DNA of 48,869 bases from Prevotellaceae bacterium UBA6417 (GCA_002439755.1 DJPH01000023.1:1-48869), one strand, 5' to 3'. Positions 17,555 through 26,326 are shown, counted from the stretch's first letter. Notes: generated by a model not told the origin, from the sequence alone. Translations and numbers: made by a program.

Positions 17555-18862
17555 CTATAAATAATCGGGCAATTGGTACAGCCGGGTGCGGTTACTGCCT
17601 TTTATCAGGATGAAATGCCCTTTTACGGGACGATGATGAAGCTCATCTTCGACCTCTTCTACGTTGGAAAACGTCCTGAACTCATGCTTGGCCTTCCTGA
17701 AGTTGTCACCAACCAGCCACACCGTTGCTATATCACTTTGCTTCAAGAGGTCGACTATTTTCTGGTGCTCTTCCTCGGATGCATCGCCCAGTTCACCCAT
17801 ATCGCCCAGTATAACCATCTTATTGTCACCTTTCATCCCCATGAAATTCAGCAAAGAGGCCCTCATACTGGTAGGGTTGGCATTGTAGGCATCGACTATC
17901 AGTATGTTGTTATCCGTGTTTCGCAGTTCAGAGCGGTCGTTCTTCGGGATGTATTCTTCGATGGCACGGTTTATGTCTTCACCGTCCACGCCAAAGTAGG
18001 TTCCTATGCAGGCTGCGGCCAGAATGTTATACATATTATAATCACCTATCAGACGGGTATCGGCATGATGCCATTGCTTTTCGCCCACCTTGCGCCACCG
18101 GCCTGCAAGATAGTGAGTGTCAGACGGCAATGACTCGCCTTCCACCAAATAGTCATCATGGCCCGGTTCGCCATACTTCACCAGCTCCAGTCCTGCTGAT
18201 ATGTTGGCGAGATACGGGTTTTCGCCATGTATGAAGACCTTACTTCCGGCCTTTTGCCTCAAGTAATCGTAGAGCTCGCCCTTGGTGCGTATCACTCCTT
18301 CAAAGGAACCAAAGCCCTCAAGATGTGCCCGGCCTACGTTGGTAATCAGGCCGTAGTCGGGCTCCACTATGTCGGCCAAAGCCTTGATTTCACCCGGATG
18401 GTTGGCTCCGGTCTCTATAACGGCCATATTGTCGTCTGCCGTAAGCCGCAGCAGGGTCTTAGGGACTCCGATGTGATTATTGTAGTTGGCTTCGGTGGCA
18501 AGCACCCGATATTTCTTCGACAGCACTGCCGCCGTCAGTTCCTTTGTCGTGGTTTTGCCGTTCGTACCCGTGATTTGTATCACAGGATGATGAAAGTTCC
18601 GACGGTGCATGTTGGCCAACTGCTGCAATGCCTGCAACGCATCTGGCACAAGCACATAGCGTCTGTCACCTGCCGGAGCATATTGCTCTTCGTCAACGAC
18701 CGCATAGGAACAGCCGTTGTCCACTGCTTTTTGTGCATAGCGATTTCCGTCAAACTTATCTCCTTTCAAGGCAAAGAAGATGGAACCTGTCGGACAGTTA
18801 CGGCTGTCAGTCGTCACAGAATGACATGCCAAGTAGTGCTCGTAAAGTTCTGAAATAGTCAT
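17555..18862 (-). CDS. murF: UDP-N-acetylmuramoyl-tripeptide--D-alanyl-D-alanine ligase
   Basis: A 435-aa Mur ligase that adds D-Ala-D-Ala to UDP-MurNAc-tripeptide in the cytoplasm, the last soluble step of peptidoglycan precursor synthesis. The ATP-binding GTNGKTT is at residues 99-105, ETGANHPGEI and NVGRAHLEGFGSFEGV are typical of MurF, and DAYNANPTSM is the C-terminal domain signature. The length is normal. The gene sits alone, away from any division/cell-wall cluster, between the GH78 gene (57 bp upstream) and the ABC ATPase (24 bp downstream). Confidence 0.95.
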   Translation of the reverse strand: MTISELYEHYLACHSVTTDSRNCPTGSIFFALKGDKFDGNRYAQKAVDNGCSYAVVDEEQYAPAGDRRYVLVPDALQALQQLANMHRRNFHHPVIQITGTNGKTTTKELTAAVLSKKYRVLATEANYNNHIGVPKTLLRLTADDNMAVIETGANHPGEIKALADIVEPDYGLITNVGRAHLEGFGSFEGVIRTKGELYDYLRQKAGSKVFIHGENPYLANISAGLELVKYGEPGHDDYLVEGESLPSDTHYLAGRWRKVGEKQWHHADTRLIGDYNMYNILAAACIGTYFGVDGEDINRAIEEYIPKNDRSELRNTDNNILIVDAYNANPTSMRASLLNFMGMKGDNKMVILGDMGELGDASEEEHQKIVDLLKQSDIATVWLVGDNFRKAKHEFRTFSNVEEVEDELHHRPVKGHFILIKGSNRTRLYQLPDYL

Positions 18863-18919
18863 TTTGAATTGTTTTTATGCTGCTTTCAACAGGCAGATAT
18901 ACCTTTATTATTATCTGTG

Positions 18920-21900
18920 TCAAGGAATCACCTCGAAGCAATAGTCACCCGATTGCAGATCTATCTTTACTTTGCCGTCTTTTCTTTCCAACAGCTTGAA
19001 TCCTTTACCCTTGGTCTTCACAATCTTACCTGCTTCACGCAATGTGCTTCCTTGCGGCAATGGCAGGTACAGTGTGGCCGAAGTGTTGGCAGGAACCGTC
19101 AGCCGATACTCTGCTATGCCGTTTACTGTCTTCCAGCTGCTGCGTATGTCACCGGCCAAAGCACTGACATATCCGTCGACATTCGTTATCTGCCCGGTGG
19201 GGTCTGTCTGTGGACGCAATATAAAGTGAGCCATTCCCGGTGAATCGGGTTCGCTTTCGATGCCTGCGGAATAGTTGATCATCCACGAACCTACGGCACC
19301 GAAGCTGTAATGATTAAAGGAGTTCATGCTGTTATTGCCGCCGAATCCATCGGTATGTGTGTACGAGTTGAGGCGTTCCCATATAGTGGTTGCACCCTGC
19401 TCTACCGAATAGAGCCACGATGGATATGACGTTTGCTGAAGCAAGCGGTAAGCCAGGTCGGAATGTCCATTGTCTGAGAGTGTACGGTTAATCCATGCAG
19501 TTCCGATGAAGCCGGTCATAAGGCTGTAGGGTTCACAGGTGTGGCCTTGGTCGGTCTTGTTTGCACGGGTGACAGTTGCGGCCAGGTGCTTTGCAAGTAC
19601 CTTTGCATCTGCATTGTCGACAATGCCAAAAGCCAGTGGAAGCACATATGACGTTTGTATGTCAACGAGCTGTCCCTTTCTTTCGGGCACAAAGTCCGAG
19701 AATTCAGTCTTCAATGTGCCGGGCTGCAGATATGTGCGTTTAAAGAATGCACGGCGTTCTCCTGCCAGACGGGCATACTCTTGCGCGTCTTCCTTGAATC
19801 CCAACACGGATGCCATGCGTGCCATCAAGTCGAGATCGTAGATGAAATAGCACTCCCAAAGCAGTGATTTGTCGCATCTGTCATACTCCAGGCTCAACCA
19901 ATCGCCCAGATCTCCTCCCTGGTGCATCTGCACGATGATGCCGGTTGCCTTGTCGATATAATGGTCACGTATATACGAAATGTAGCGTTTCATAGCCGGA
20001 TAGTGTTCGGCCAGCAGTGCCGTGTCAGCATATTGCCGGAAGCATTCCCAGGGCACCGTGATGCCGGCACTACCCCAAAGCAGGCCACCGAAACCTCCAC
20101 CCAAAGGTGCGATGTCAGGGAAACGTCCGTCGGCCGGCTGTATATCGCGCATAGAACGCAGGTAACTTCTCAAGAAGGCCGGTACATGTGCGAGGTAGGT
20201 TGCCGTGCGAGAGAATACCGAGATGTCGCCGGCCCAACCCAAACGTTCGTTGCGTTGCGGGCAATCTGTAGGGATAGAAAGGAAGTTGGAGCGTGCAGAC
20301 CATTGGATGTTTTCCCACAAACGGTTCACTTTGTCATTGGAGGTGTGATAGCCGGCCGTCATGGATGTGAGCGACGAGAGAGCCACTGCCTGCACCTTGT
20401 CGAGTGGCAGCGGTGCGTCAAGTCCGGATATTTCCATGTAGCGGAATCCGTGGAAGGTGAAGCGTGGCAGGAATTCCTCGTCACCTCCTTTGGCTATATA
20501 GATGTCTTGCGAACGTGCAGAACGGATGTTCTCGAGCATTATCATGCCCTCGTTGCCGGCATAGGCGGGCAATGAGGGATACTTTACTTCGGCAAAACGG
20601 ATGCGCACCACAGTGCCCGGTTTCAGTCCCGAGAAGCGAAGCCTCGGCACAGCTGCCATGTTTTGTCCCATATCATAGACATAGAGATGCGGCTTTACTT
20701 CGTCCATGCCCACTGCCGTCAGTGTGTCGATGGCCGCCACTTTCAGTCCGTTTTGTGACAACAGCTTCATGTGCGAATAATCGGCCTGCAGTCCCACGGT
20801 GGCCACATTGCCTTCGAGGCCGATGCTTTTAGCCGGTTTCCATGCCGTGTCGTCGAAGCCCGGCTCTGCCCATCCCCGACAGGCAGCCTCGCGGCGTGCA
20901 TCATAGACTTCGCCTTGGAAGAAGCTGCCATATACCAAAGGCCCGTCAACAGAATAGCTCCAGTCTTCGGGACGGCTGGCAATGGTTTGCTCGCGTCCGT
21001 CCTTATAGGTGATGACGAGTTTGGTGAGCAATGACTGACGGTCGCCAAACATGTTCCAGTTTTCGGGGGTATAGGTGATGCCGCCGCTCCACCATCCTTC
21101 CGACAGAACGGCACCCAGGGCATTGCGGCCCGAGGTGATGAATGGCGTGACATCGAAGGTCTGATACAGATGTGTCCTGTTGTATTGTGTCAGCCCCGGG
21201 TTGAAGAAGTCCGCGTTGACCCGCTTCCCGTTCATGTATATGTCGTATATGCCGCGTGCAGTGACATAGAGCCGTGCGCGTGCTATGTCATTTTTGGCAG
21301 CAAACTCGGTGCGAAGCATGGTCATGGTGTTTCTGCTGGGGTCGAAAGTATGCAGCAGGCCTTTGTCACCCCCTGAATAGGTGGTCTTCTCCCTGTAGGA
21401 TGCCAGCACGTTGGATGGCGAACGGTAGTTGCGTACCTCTACATCCGAGAACACAGCCTTTTGCTTTTCTCTGAGGTGGAAGCCTATATCACACAATGCG
21501 GGAAAAGAGATAAAGTCGCCGCTGTTGCCCATGGGGTTGAGCTGCGCTGTGCCTATTTCGTGCCCGTCGAAGGCAAACACGGTTGTTCCGGTTACCGATG
21601 ACAGGCTTATCTTGTGAGGCTCATAGCAGTTGTCTTTGTTGAGCAGCCGTGCGGGAATCGTGAGACTTGCCAGGGGTTTGTCTGCATCATCTGAGGGATG
21701 GTAGCCCACACGGTAGACATTGAGGTGTGCCTCTTTTCCGGTTTTGACACCGCGTATGTCGAGCTCTGCCTCACAATAGTTTTCGTTGTAGCCCCGTTGC
21801 ATGTGATAGAGGTTCTTGTTGGCATCGGCCATACGTTCCTCGTTAGCTCCATATACCAGTCCTGCACGTTCGGTGCCTGAAGCTGCGTCGAGCTGCACCG

Positions 21901-22411
21901 TGCAGCCTAATCTGAAGACACTCAGATATGGGGCATAGAGCACCCGGCTGTTGTCATCTCCGCCTATCCACTGTGCACCCGACCACCCTGCATATAGGGC
22001 ATCGCTGCTCATCAGGCCGGTTTCAAAGGTTGACGATTTCTCATGTTTGGAGCCTTTGTTGTTCCACACCGTGAGTGTCCATGTATAAAGGGTCGATGGT
22101 TTCAGCGGCTGTCCGTCATAGGCTATGTTGATAAACGCGGAGCCTTTGCGGCGGCCTGTATCCCACACGGGTGTGCCTTTATCGTCGGTAACATGGATGC
22201 GATAGGCTGTCTGTCGGCATGCACGTTGGCCTTGTGCTGCCTTCATCTGCCAGCTGAAGCGTGGATGCTGCATGTCAAGGCCCAGGGGTGCTGTTTCATA
22301 CTCTACCGTCATGCGGCCTATTTCTACACGAGGAACTTTGGTTGTTGCGGCCAAAAGGCAACCCACGCTTATCAGGGTTGTTAGGAGACTGCACAGGATT
22401 CTTTTATTCAT
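18920..22411 (-). CDS. Secreted GH78 alpha-L-rhamnosidase
   Basis: A 1163-aa secreted glycoside hydrolase. After a signal peptide (MNKRILCSLLTTLISVGCLLAA) come a fibronectin-like N-terminal domain (FSWQMKAAQ, TYTWTLTVWNN), beta-sandwich domains of the rhamnosidase-N type (ARLYVTARGIYDIYMNGKRV, LGAVLSEGWWSG), and the alpha/alpha-barrel. The catalytic stretch PTDCPQRNERLGWAGD lies around residue 720; its Glu is the expected general acid of GH78. The C-terminal beta-sandwich follows NHYSFGAVGSWM. It releases terminal L-rhamnose from plant pectin side chains or glycosides. There are no SusCD genes nearby. It is encoded between an IspD/TarI gene (52 bp upstream) and murF. Confidence 0.92.
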   Translation of the reverse strand: MNKRILCSLLTTLISVGCLLAATTKVPRVEIGRMTVEYETAPLGLDMQHPRFSWQMKAAQGQRACRQTAYRIHVTDDKGTPVWDTGRRKGSAFINIAYDGQPLKPSTLYTWTLTVWNNKGSKHEKSSTFETGLMSSDALYAGWSGAQWIGGDDNSRVLYAPYLSVFRLGCTVQLDAASGTERAGLVYGANEERMADANKNLYHMQRGYNENYCEAELDIRGVKTGKEAHLNVYRVGYHPSDDADKPLASLTIPARLLNKDNCYEPHKISLSSVTGTTVFAFDGHEIGTAQLNPMGNSGDFISFPALCDIGFHLREKQKAVFSDVEVRNYRSPSNVLASYREKTTYSGGDKGLLHTFDPSRNTMTMLRTEFAAKNDIARARLYVTARGIYDIYMNGKRVNADFFNPGLTQYNRTHLYQTFDVTPFITSGRNALGAVLSEGWWSGGITYTPENWNMFGDRQSLLTKLVITYKDGREQTIASRPEDWSYSVDGPLVYGSFFQGEVYDARREAACRGWAEPGFDDTAWKPAKSIGLEGNVATVGLQADYSHMKLLSQNGLKVAAIDTLTAVGMDEVKPHLYVYDMGQNMAAVPRLRFSGLKPGTVVRIRFAEVKYPSLPAYAGNEGMIMLENIRSARSQDIYIAKGGDEEFLPRFTFHGFRYMEISGLDAPLPLDKVQAVALSSLTSMTAGYHTSNDKVNRLWENIQWSARSNFLSIPTDCPQRNERLGWAGDISVFSRTATYLAHVPAFLRSYLRSMRDIQPADGRFPDIAPLGGGFGGLLWGSAGITVPWECFRQYADTALLAEHYPAMKRYISYIRDHYIDKATGIIVQMHQGGDLGDWLSLEYDRCDKSLLWECYFIYDLDLMARMASVLGFKEDAQEYARLAGERRAFFKRTYLQPGTLKTEFSDFVPERKGQLVDIQTSYVLPLAFGIVDNADAKVLAKHLAATVTRANKTDQGHTCEPYSLMTGFIGTAWINRTLSDNGHSDLAYRLLQQTSYPSWLYSVEQGATTIWERLNSYTHTDGFGGNNSMNSFNHYSFGAVGSWMINYSAGIESEPDSPGMAHFILRPQTDPTGQITNVDGYVSALAGDIRSSWKTVNGIAEYRLTVPANTSATLYLPLPQGSTLREAGKIVKTKGKGFKLLERKDGKVKIDLQSGDYCFEVIP

Positions 22412-22463
22412 TTCTAAATGCTTGGTGTATATTTCTTGGGATGTTGATGCTGCGTTAAGAGGA

Positions 22464-23195
22464 TTATATGCCGAATATGCTGGAGTTCTCGCGGGCCTCT
22501 ACGATGGCCTTGAAGATGAAATAGTCGGTAGGTGTGGTGATTTTGATGTTCTCCGTGGGTCCCAATATGGTACTTATGGGGGCTCCGTAATGCGACATGA
22601 GGGTCAACGAGTCGATATAGTCGTGGCGGCCCTCCCGCCGGGCTTGCTCGTGGGCCTGTAGGATGTGGGCAAGGCGAAATGTCTGAGGTGCACGTGCGAT
22701 GAGCGAATCCGCACGCGAAGGTATGTTGTAGTTGCCCTCTGCGTTGCGTACAACGAAGGTTTCGATGGCCGGCACGCAGGTGATGCAGGAGCCTTTGGCC
22801 CGTGCCGTGGATATGTTGCTGCTGATGACTTCGGCATTGATGAGGGGACGCACTCCGTCGTGTATCAGCACGATGGTATCCTCGGGGCTGTTGGTTGCAG
22901 CCGCGGCTCTCAAGCCGTTGTATATGCTGTCTTGCCCTGTGGCTCCGCCGGGCACGATGGCTGCTATCTTGCTTAGGCCGTAGCGTTCGGTGAGTTTTCT
23001 CAGATAAGGTATCCACTCTTCGATGCACGCTATATAGACAGCGTCGATCTCGGGATGGCTGTCGAAGAGCTCGAGTGTATATATAATGATGGGTTTGCCG
23101 TGTAGTTCCAGAAACTGCTTGGGCCGCGCACCGGAGTTCATCCTGCGCCCGCTTCCTCCTGCAAATATCACGGCAATGTTTTTCTGTTCCTGCAT
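22464..23195 (-). CDS. IspD/TarI family cytidylyltransferase
   Basis: A 243-aa CTP-dependent nucleotidyltransferase. The signature FAGGSGRRM and PKQF are at residues 11-28, TGQDSIYNGL follows the CTP-binding region, and HDGVRPLI is the catalytic-metal motif. The family includes IspD (4-diphosphocytidyl-methylerythritol, MEP isoprenoid pathway) and TarI (CDP-ribitol for teichoic-acid-like polymers). The C-terminal NIKITTPTDYFIFKAI and the length above 240 aa look to me somewhat more like the TarI side, and the next gene upstream is an FkbM methyltransferase rather than an isoprenoid gene. I leave the symbol open because both activities share these motifs. Confidence 0.8.
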   Translation of the reverse strand: MQEQKNIAVIFAGGSGRRMNSGARPKQFLELHGKPIIIYTLELFDSHPEIDAVYIACIEEWIPYLRKLTERYGLSKIAAIVPGGATGQDSIYNGLRAAAATNSPEDTIVLIHDGVRPLINAEVISSNISTARAKGSCITCVPAIETFVVRNAEGNYNIPSRADSLIARAPQTFRLAHILQAHEQARREGRHDYIDSLTLMSHYGAPISTILGPTENIKITTPTDYFIFKAIVEARENSSIFGI

Positions 23196-23207
23196 GTTGA
23201 TGGTTGG

Positions 23208-24134
23208 TTATTCCTTTTTTTCATTGGCCCATATCCTGATGATGCCCCTGCGAAAATAGGGAGGATGGGGTCTGTCGTATAGGCCGAAGAGCATCCACCC
23301 TTTGCTGTGGCAGCTTCTGTAGCCACGACCCTGTGCGTAGCGTTGCAGCTCTTCGTATTCTTCCTGCCGGTGGTAGGTGCATGCCGCTATCTTCATGGGG
23401 TGACCCTCGTCGAGCAGCCCAGAGAGGCTTTCGAGCATCTCTGACTCTCGGCCTTCCACATCGAGCTTGACAAAGGTGGGCACTACGCCTTCTTTTCTGA
23501 AGTAGGTGTCGAGGCGCATGCAGCCATCCCCGTCATGGTCGGACAGGGGTTGTGACACTATTTTCACCTTGTCCAGCCATATACCGAAGGTTTTGCAGTG
23601 GATGTTTATCCACACAGGGTCGCTTTCAAAGAGGTAGATGCGTTTCACCCTGTCTACGCACATCAGCGAGAAGAGTCCTTCGGCACAGCCCACGTCGGCA
23701 ATGATGTCGTTTTCGTCCACGTCGAATCCGGGCACCAGAAAACGGTGGGGCGAATCGGCATCCTGCTCCATTCGCATGCACGTAACGGCTCTCTGCACCG
23801 TCCGGTGCGTGTCGGGCAGGAAGTAGAGACGCTTGTCTGCTGCCATCGGCCAGTAGGGTGTGCCCTCCTGGTCGTAGTGTATCGTTGTGGCACGATAGTC
23901 ATACTTGTCACGGAACCTGTCGGGAAAGAACACGGCATCAGGCCTTTTCCTCAGATAGTCCAGAGCACTCTGCAGGGTGGTGTCCGAGGTGGGATGCTCC
24001 CTGTAGTAGCCGAGCACTTCGTTGCGCATCTTGCGGCGACGGTGCCTGACGGGCGAACCCTGCCTGTCGCAAGGCCGCACGGCCTTCAGCAGACACACAT
24101 AGAGCCAATCAAAGATTCGGAAGCCGCTATTCAT
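23208..24134 (-). CDS. FkbM family methyltransferase
   Basis: A 308-aa SAM-dependent methyltransferase starting at MNSGFRIFDW. A longer reading frame begins with TTG at 24242, but it would run through this gene's own promoter and the divergent SIMPL promoter, so the ATG at 24134 is preferred. The SAM-binding motif I is IIADVGCAEGLFSLM, an acidic residue ends the next strand (YLFESDP), and FVKLDVEGRESEMLESL is the family hallmark. FkbM proteins O-methylate sugars or small molecules. It is encoded 12 bp upstream of the IspD/TarI gene, suggesting a shared role in decorating a glycan; the acceptor is unknown. Confidence 0.87.
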   Translation of the reverse strand: MNSGFRIFDWLYVCLLKAVRPCDRQGSPVRHRRRKMRNEVLGYYREHPTSDTTLQSALDYLRKRPDAVFFPDRFRDKYDYRATTIHYDQEGTPYWPMAADKRLYFLPDTHRTVQRAVTCMRMEQDADSPHRFLVPGFDVDENDIIADVGCAEGLFSLMCVDRVKRIYLFESDPVWINIHCKTFGIWLDKVKIVSQPLSDHDGDGCMRLDTYFRKEGVVPTFVKLDVEGRESEMLESLSGLLDEGHPMKIAACTYHRQEEYEELQRYAQGRGYRSCHSKGWMLFGLYDRPHPPYFRRGIIRIWANEKKE

Positions 24135-24157
24135 TGTCACTCTCGGTTTTACGCATA

Positions 24158-24165
24158 CAAAAGTA
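24158..24165 (-). promoter_or_regulatory. Promoter -7 element for the FkbM/IspD-TarI operon
   Basis: TACTTTTG on the minus strand, 24 bp before the preferred ATG, matches TAnnTTTG. No good -33 box is visible. It is arranged back to back with the SIMPL promoter. Confidence 0.5.
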
Positions 24166-24204
24166 TAAAAATAATTGAAAAGCCACGGATTTTTTATTCC
24201 AAAA

Positions 24205-24236
24205 CTTGACTTGAATGAAAAGAAAGCGTATCTTTG
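24205..24236 (+). promoter_or_regulatory. Promoter for the SIMPL gene
   Basis: CTTG (24205-24208) and TATCTTTG (24229-24236) are separated by 20 nt, matching the Bacteroidota TTTG-N19-20-TAnnTTTG arrangement. The start codon is at 24259. Confidence 0.7.
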
Positions 24237-24258
24237 CGACAATTAAGCCATACAAGTC

Positions 24259-24963
24259 ATGAAAAATCTCAGGACAGAATCCATCATACTTGCCGTGGGC
24301 CTGCTGCTTGCCGGCCTGCTGGTTTATGAAGGCTTTGACTCAATGGCAGAGCGCGACCGCAGTGTAGACGTGCGCGGATTTTCCGAACGTATCGTCAATG
24401 CCGACAAGGCAACGTGGCCCATCAGCTACAAGGCTTTCGGCAACGACCTGGACATGCTCTATGTCAATGCCGACGAAGCCAAGCACAAAATCATCAGCTT
24501 CCTCACCAAAGCAGGCATAGCTCCCGAAGACATTGCCAGCTCGGCACCCCGCGTGACCGACTACAACGCCACCGACTACAAGCCCGACAACATCAAGACA
24601 CGTTACATGATACAGATGTGCATCACAGTGTCGACCAAAAAGGTAAAGACAGTTCGTGAGCTCACCTACCGCATACCTGAGCTCATACGTGAGGGCATCT
24701 CCATCGTCAACAACGACTATGATGCCAACCAGCTCACCTACGAATATACCGGACTTGACAAGATTAAGCCGGCCATGATTGAGGCATCGACCAAGAATGC
24801 CCGCGAAGCCGCAGAAAAGTTCGCCAAAGACTCGGGCAGCAAGCTCGGCAAGATAAGAAAAGCCAGTCAGGGCTATTTCAGCATCGAAAACCGTGACAAC
24901 AACACACCATGGATAAAGAAAGTGCGTGTGGTCACCAGTGTCAGCTACTACCTGAAGAATTAA
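24259..24963 (+). CDS. SIMPL domain (DUF541) protein
   Basis: A 234-aa envelope protein with an N-terminal membrane anchor or uncleaved signal (residues 7-24) followed by a SIMPL domain. Recognisable stretches are VDVRGFSERIVNADKATWPIS near the start, a central SAPRVTDYNA region and the C-terminal ARNAREAAEKFAKDSGSKLGKI helix and strand, with VVTSVSYYL closing the sheet. Bacterial SIMPL proteins (for example BP26) form periplasmic oligomers of unclear function. It stands alone, downstream of a good promoter and divergent from the FkbM operon. Confidence 0.85.
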   Translation: MKNLRTESIILAVGLLLAGLLVYEGFDSMAERDRSVDVRGFSERIVNADKATWPISYKAFGNDLDMLYVNADEAKHKIISFLTKAGIAPEDIASSAPRVTDYNATDYKPDNIKTRYMIQMCITVSTKKVKTVRELTYRIPELIREGISIVNNDYDANQLTYEYTGLDKIKPAMIEASTKNAREAAEKFAKDSGSKLGKIRKASQGYFSIENRDNNTPWIKKVRVVTSVSYYLKN

Positions 24964-25168
24964 ATCGGTCATACTGAAATTTGATTTACAAATAATCATT
25001 TACTCACTGGACGGTCACATTGCGAAATGCGGCCGTTATTTATTGCCATAGCGCAGGTACGACCAAGCCGCTTCGCCCACTTGAAAGCAGCACGGCACCA
25101 CCTGCAAAGCCGCCCCACATCACCCCGAAAGCCTTGCACCGCAGGCAGCAAAGAGCCACGCCCGTCAT

Positions 25169-25322
25169 CGTGCTTCGGCCGAGGTACACATGCACTCCGG
25201 CCGAGGTACACATGCACTCCGGCCGAGGTACACACGTGCTCCGGCCGAGATACACACGTGCTTCGGGCGGAGCACACATGCATCTCGGCCGGAGTACACA
25301 CGTGCTTCGGGCGGAGCACGCC
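25169..25322 (+). repeat. Repeat array B: seven tandem units of exactly 22 bp
   Basis: Seven units in perfect 22-bp register have core positions at 25185, 25207, 25229, 25251, 25273, 25295 and 25317. The core is GTACACA or GCACACA followed by TGCA or CGTG, then a GC-rich half reading CTCCGGCCGAGG or TTCGGGCGGAG. Units 2 and 3 are identical; the last is degenerate. The array lies in a 502-bp gap between the SIMPL gene and the next gene, ending about 110 bp before a -7 element. The flanks (24964-25168 and 25323-25429) show nothing else I recognise. No stop codon falls in any frame, but 22 is not a multiple of three and no gene is apparent. Confidence 0.9.
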
Positions 25323-25429
25323 ATGCAACCCGGCACTTCTCTACTGGCAATGACACGACATGCAACGTCAAAGATGGCTCTTCCAAGGGAAAAAACTGCC
25401 CGAAAAGGGCCTCATAAGCCGCTTTTCCG

Positions 25430-25437
25430 TATCTTTG
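25430..25437 (+). promoter_or_regulatory. Promoter -7 element for the beta-propeller-like gene
   Basis: TATCTTTG lies 28 bp before the start codon and matches TAnnTTTG. No TTTG is found at the -33 position, which may mean an activator is needed. Confidence 0.55.
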
Positions 25438-25465
25438 TAGCAGCATTAAGACAATCGAAAACAGC

Positions 25466-26326
25466 ATGAAAAGATTCGCACTTGCCGCAGCGGCACTTTT
25501 GCTGGCCGTGACTTCACTGACGGCAAAAGACTACAAACGCCCCTCGTTTAAAGAGGAACTGGTATGCAAAATGGGCGAAATCACCCCGAAAGACGTCAAA
25601 ATAAAAGGCTCCACACAGGGATTTGCCGCGTGGGGGAGATACGGATTCGTGTTTCACGACGGCGGCCAGTGTGTCGTGGTAGACCTGGAGAAGCGCGACT
25701 TTCTCACCACCTTCTTCCTTGAAGACAACCGTTCGCACTGCAACAATGCCTCGTTTGGAGTGGAAAAAGCCCGGGGCAAAGAGTCGGCCTTTCCCCTGCT
25801 CTACATCTCGGAATGCAAGGGCGAGCACCGCTGCTACGTCACCGACATCACCACACATGGCGGCAAGACGGTGCAGACCATCTATTACAGCGGCGAAGGA
25901 TATACCGGCTCCTATGACTGGTTTGTTGACCGCAAGCACAAACATATCTATACCTACGGCACCTGCGGCAAGGACAAACTGTTCAAGAAATTCAGGCTTC
26001 CCAAGCTGAAAGACTCCGACATGCGCGGCGAAGTGCACCTGACCGAAGCCGACGTACTGGACCAATTCACCATCGGCGGCATAGGCATCTATCAGGGCAG
26101 CAAGACAGACGGTAGATATGCCTATCTGGGAGAAGGCTATCCACCCCACGACCGCAACCTGCACGTAGTGGACTTAAAGAAGAAAAAGAAGGTAGCCACC
26201 GTTAACGTCAATCACCTGCACCACGAGCCCGAAGGCCTGGACATCAGAGACGGCTGGCTCTATGTTGCCATGCACGTATCGCGACAGCCCCGCAACGGAC
26301 TTCTGTACCGCTTCAGCCTGAAATAA
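25466..26326 (+). CDS. Secreted beta-propeller-like protein of unknown function
   Basis: A 286-aa protein with a signal peptide (MKRFALAAAALLLAVTSLTA). The mature part has short beta-rich repeats of the type seen in propellers: YGFVFHDGGQCVVVDL, PLLYISECKGEHRCYVTDI, YDWFVDRKHKHIYTYG and RYAYLGEGYPPHDRNLHVVDL, ending with GLDIRDGWLYVAMHV. I do not recognise a named family or catalytic residues. It lies downstream of repeat array B and 154 bp before the GH97 gene, which has its own -7 element, so it may be transcribed alone. A ligand-binding or lyase-like role are both possible. Confidence 0.75.
   Translation: MKRFALAAAALLLAVTSLTAKDYKRPSFKEELVCKMGEITPKDVKIKGSTQGFAAWGRYGFVFHDGGQCVVVDLEKRDFLTTFFLEDNRSHCNNASFGVEKARGKESAFPLLYISECKGEHRCYVTDITTHGGKTVQTIYYSGEGYTGSYDWFVDRKHKHIYTYGTCGKDKLFKKFRLPKLKDSDMRGEVHLTEADVLDQFTIGGIGIYQGSKTDGRYAYLGEGYPPHDRNLHVVDLKKKKKVATVNVNHLHHEPEGLDIRDGWLYVAMHVSRQPRNGLLYRFSLK

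Noticed and set aside
23208..24242. Longer FkbM protein starting at TTG 24242
   Set aside because: It would include 36 residues encoded across both divergent promoters; the ATG at 24134 fits the promoter and the family.
25169..25322. Array B as a CRISPR or as a repeat-coding gene
   Set aside because: Units are directly abutting with no spacers. Open frames exist on both strands only because the units lack stop codons, and the 22-bp period shifts frame each unit, giving no consistent protein repeat, start or promoter.
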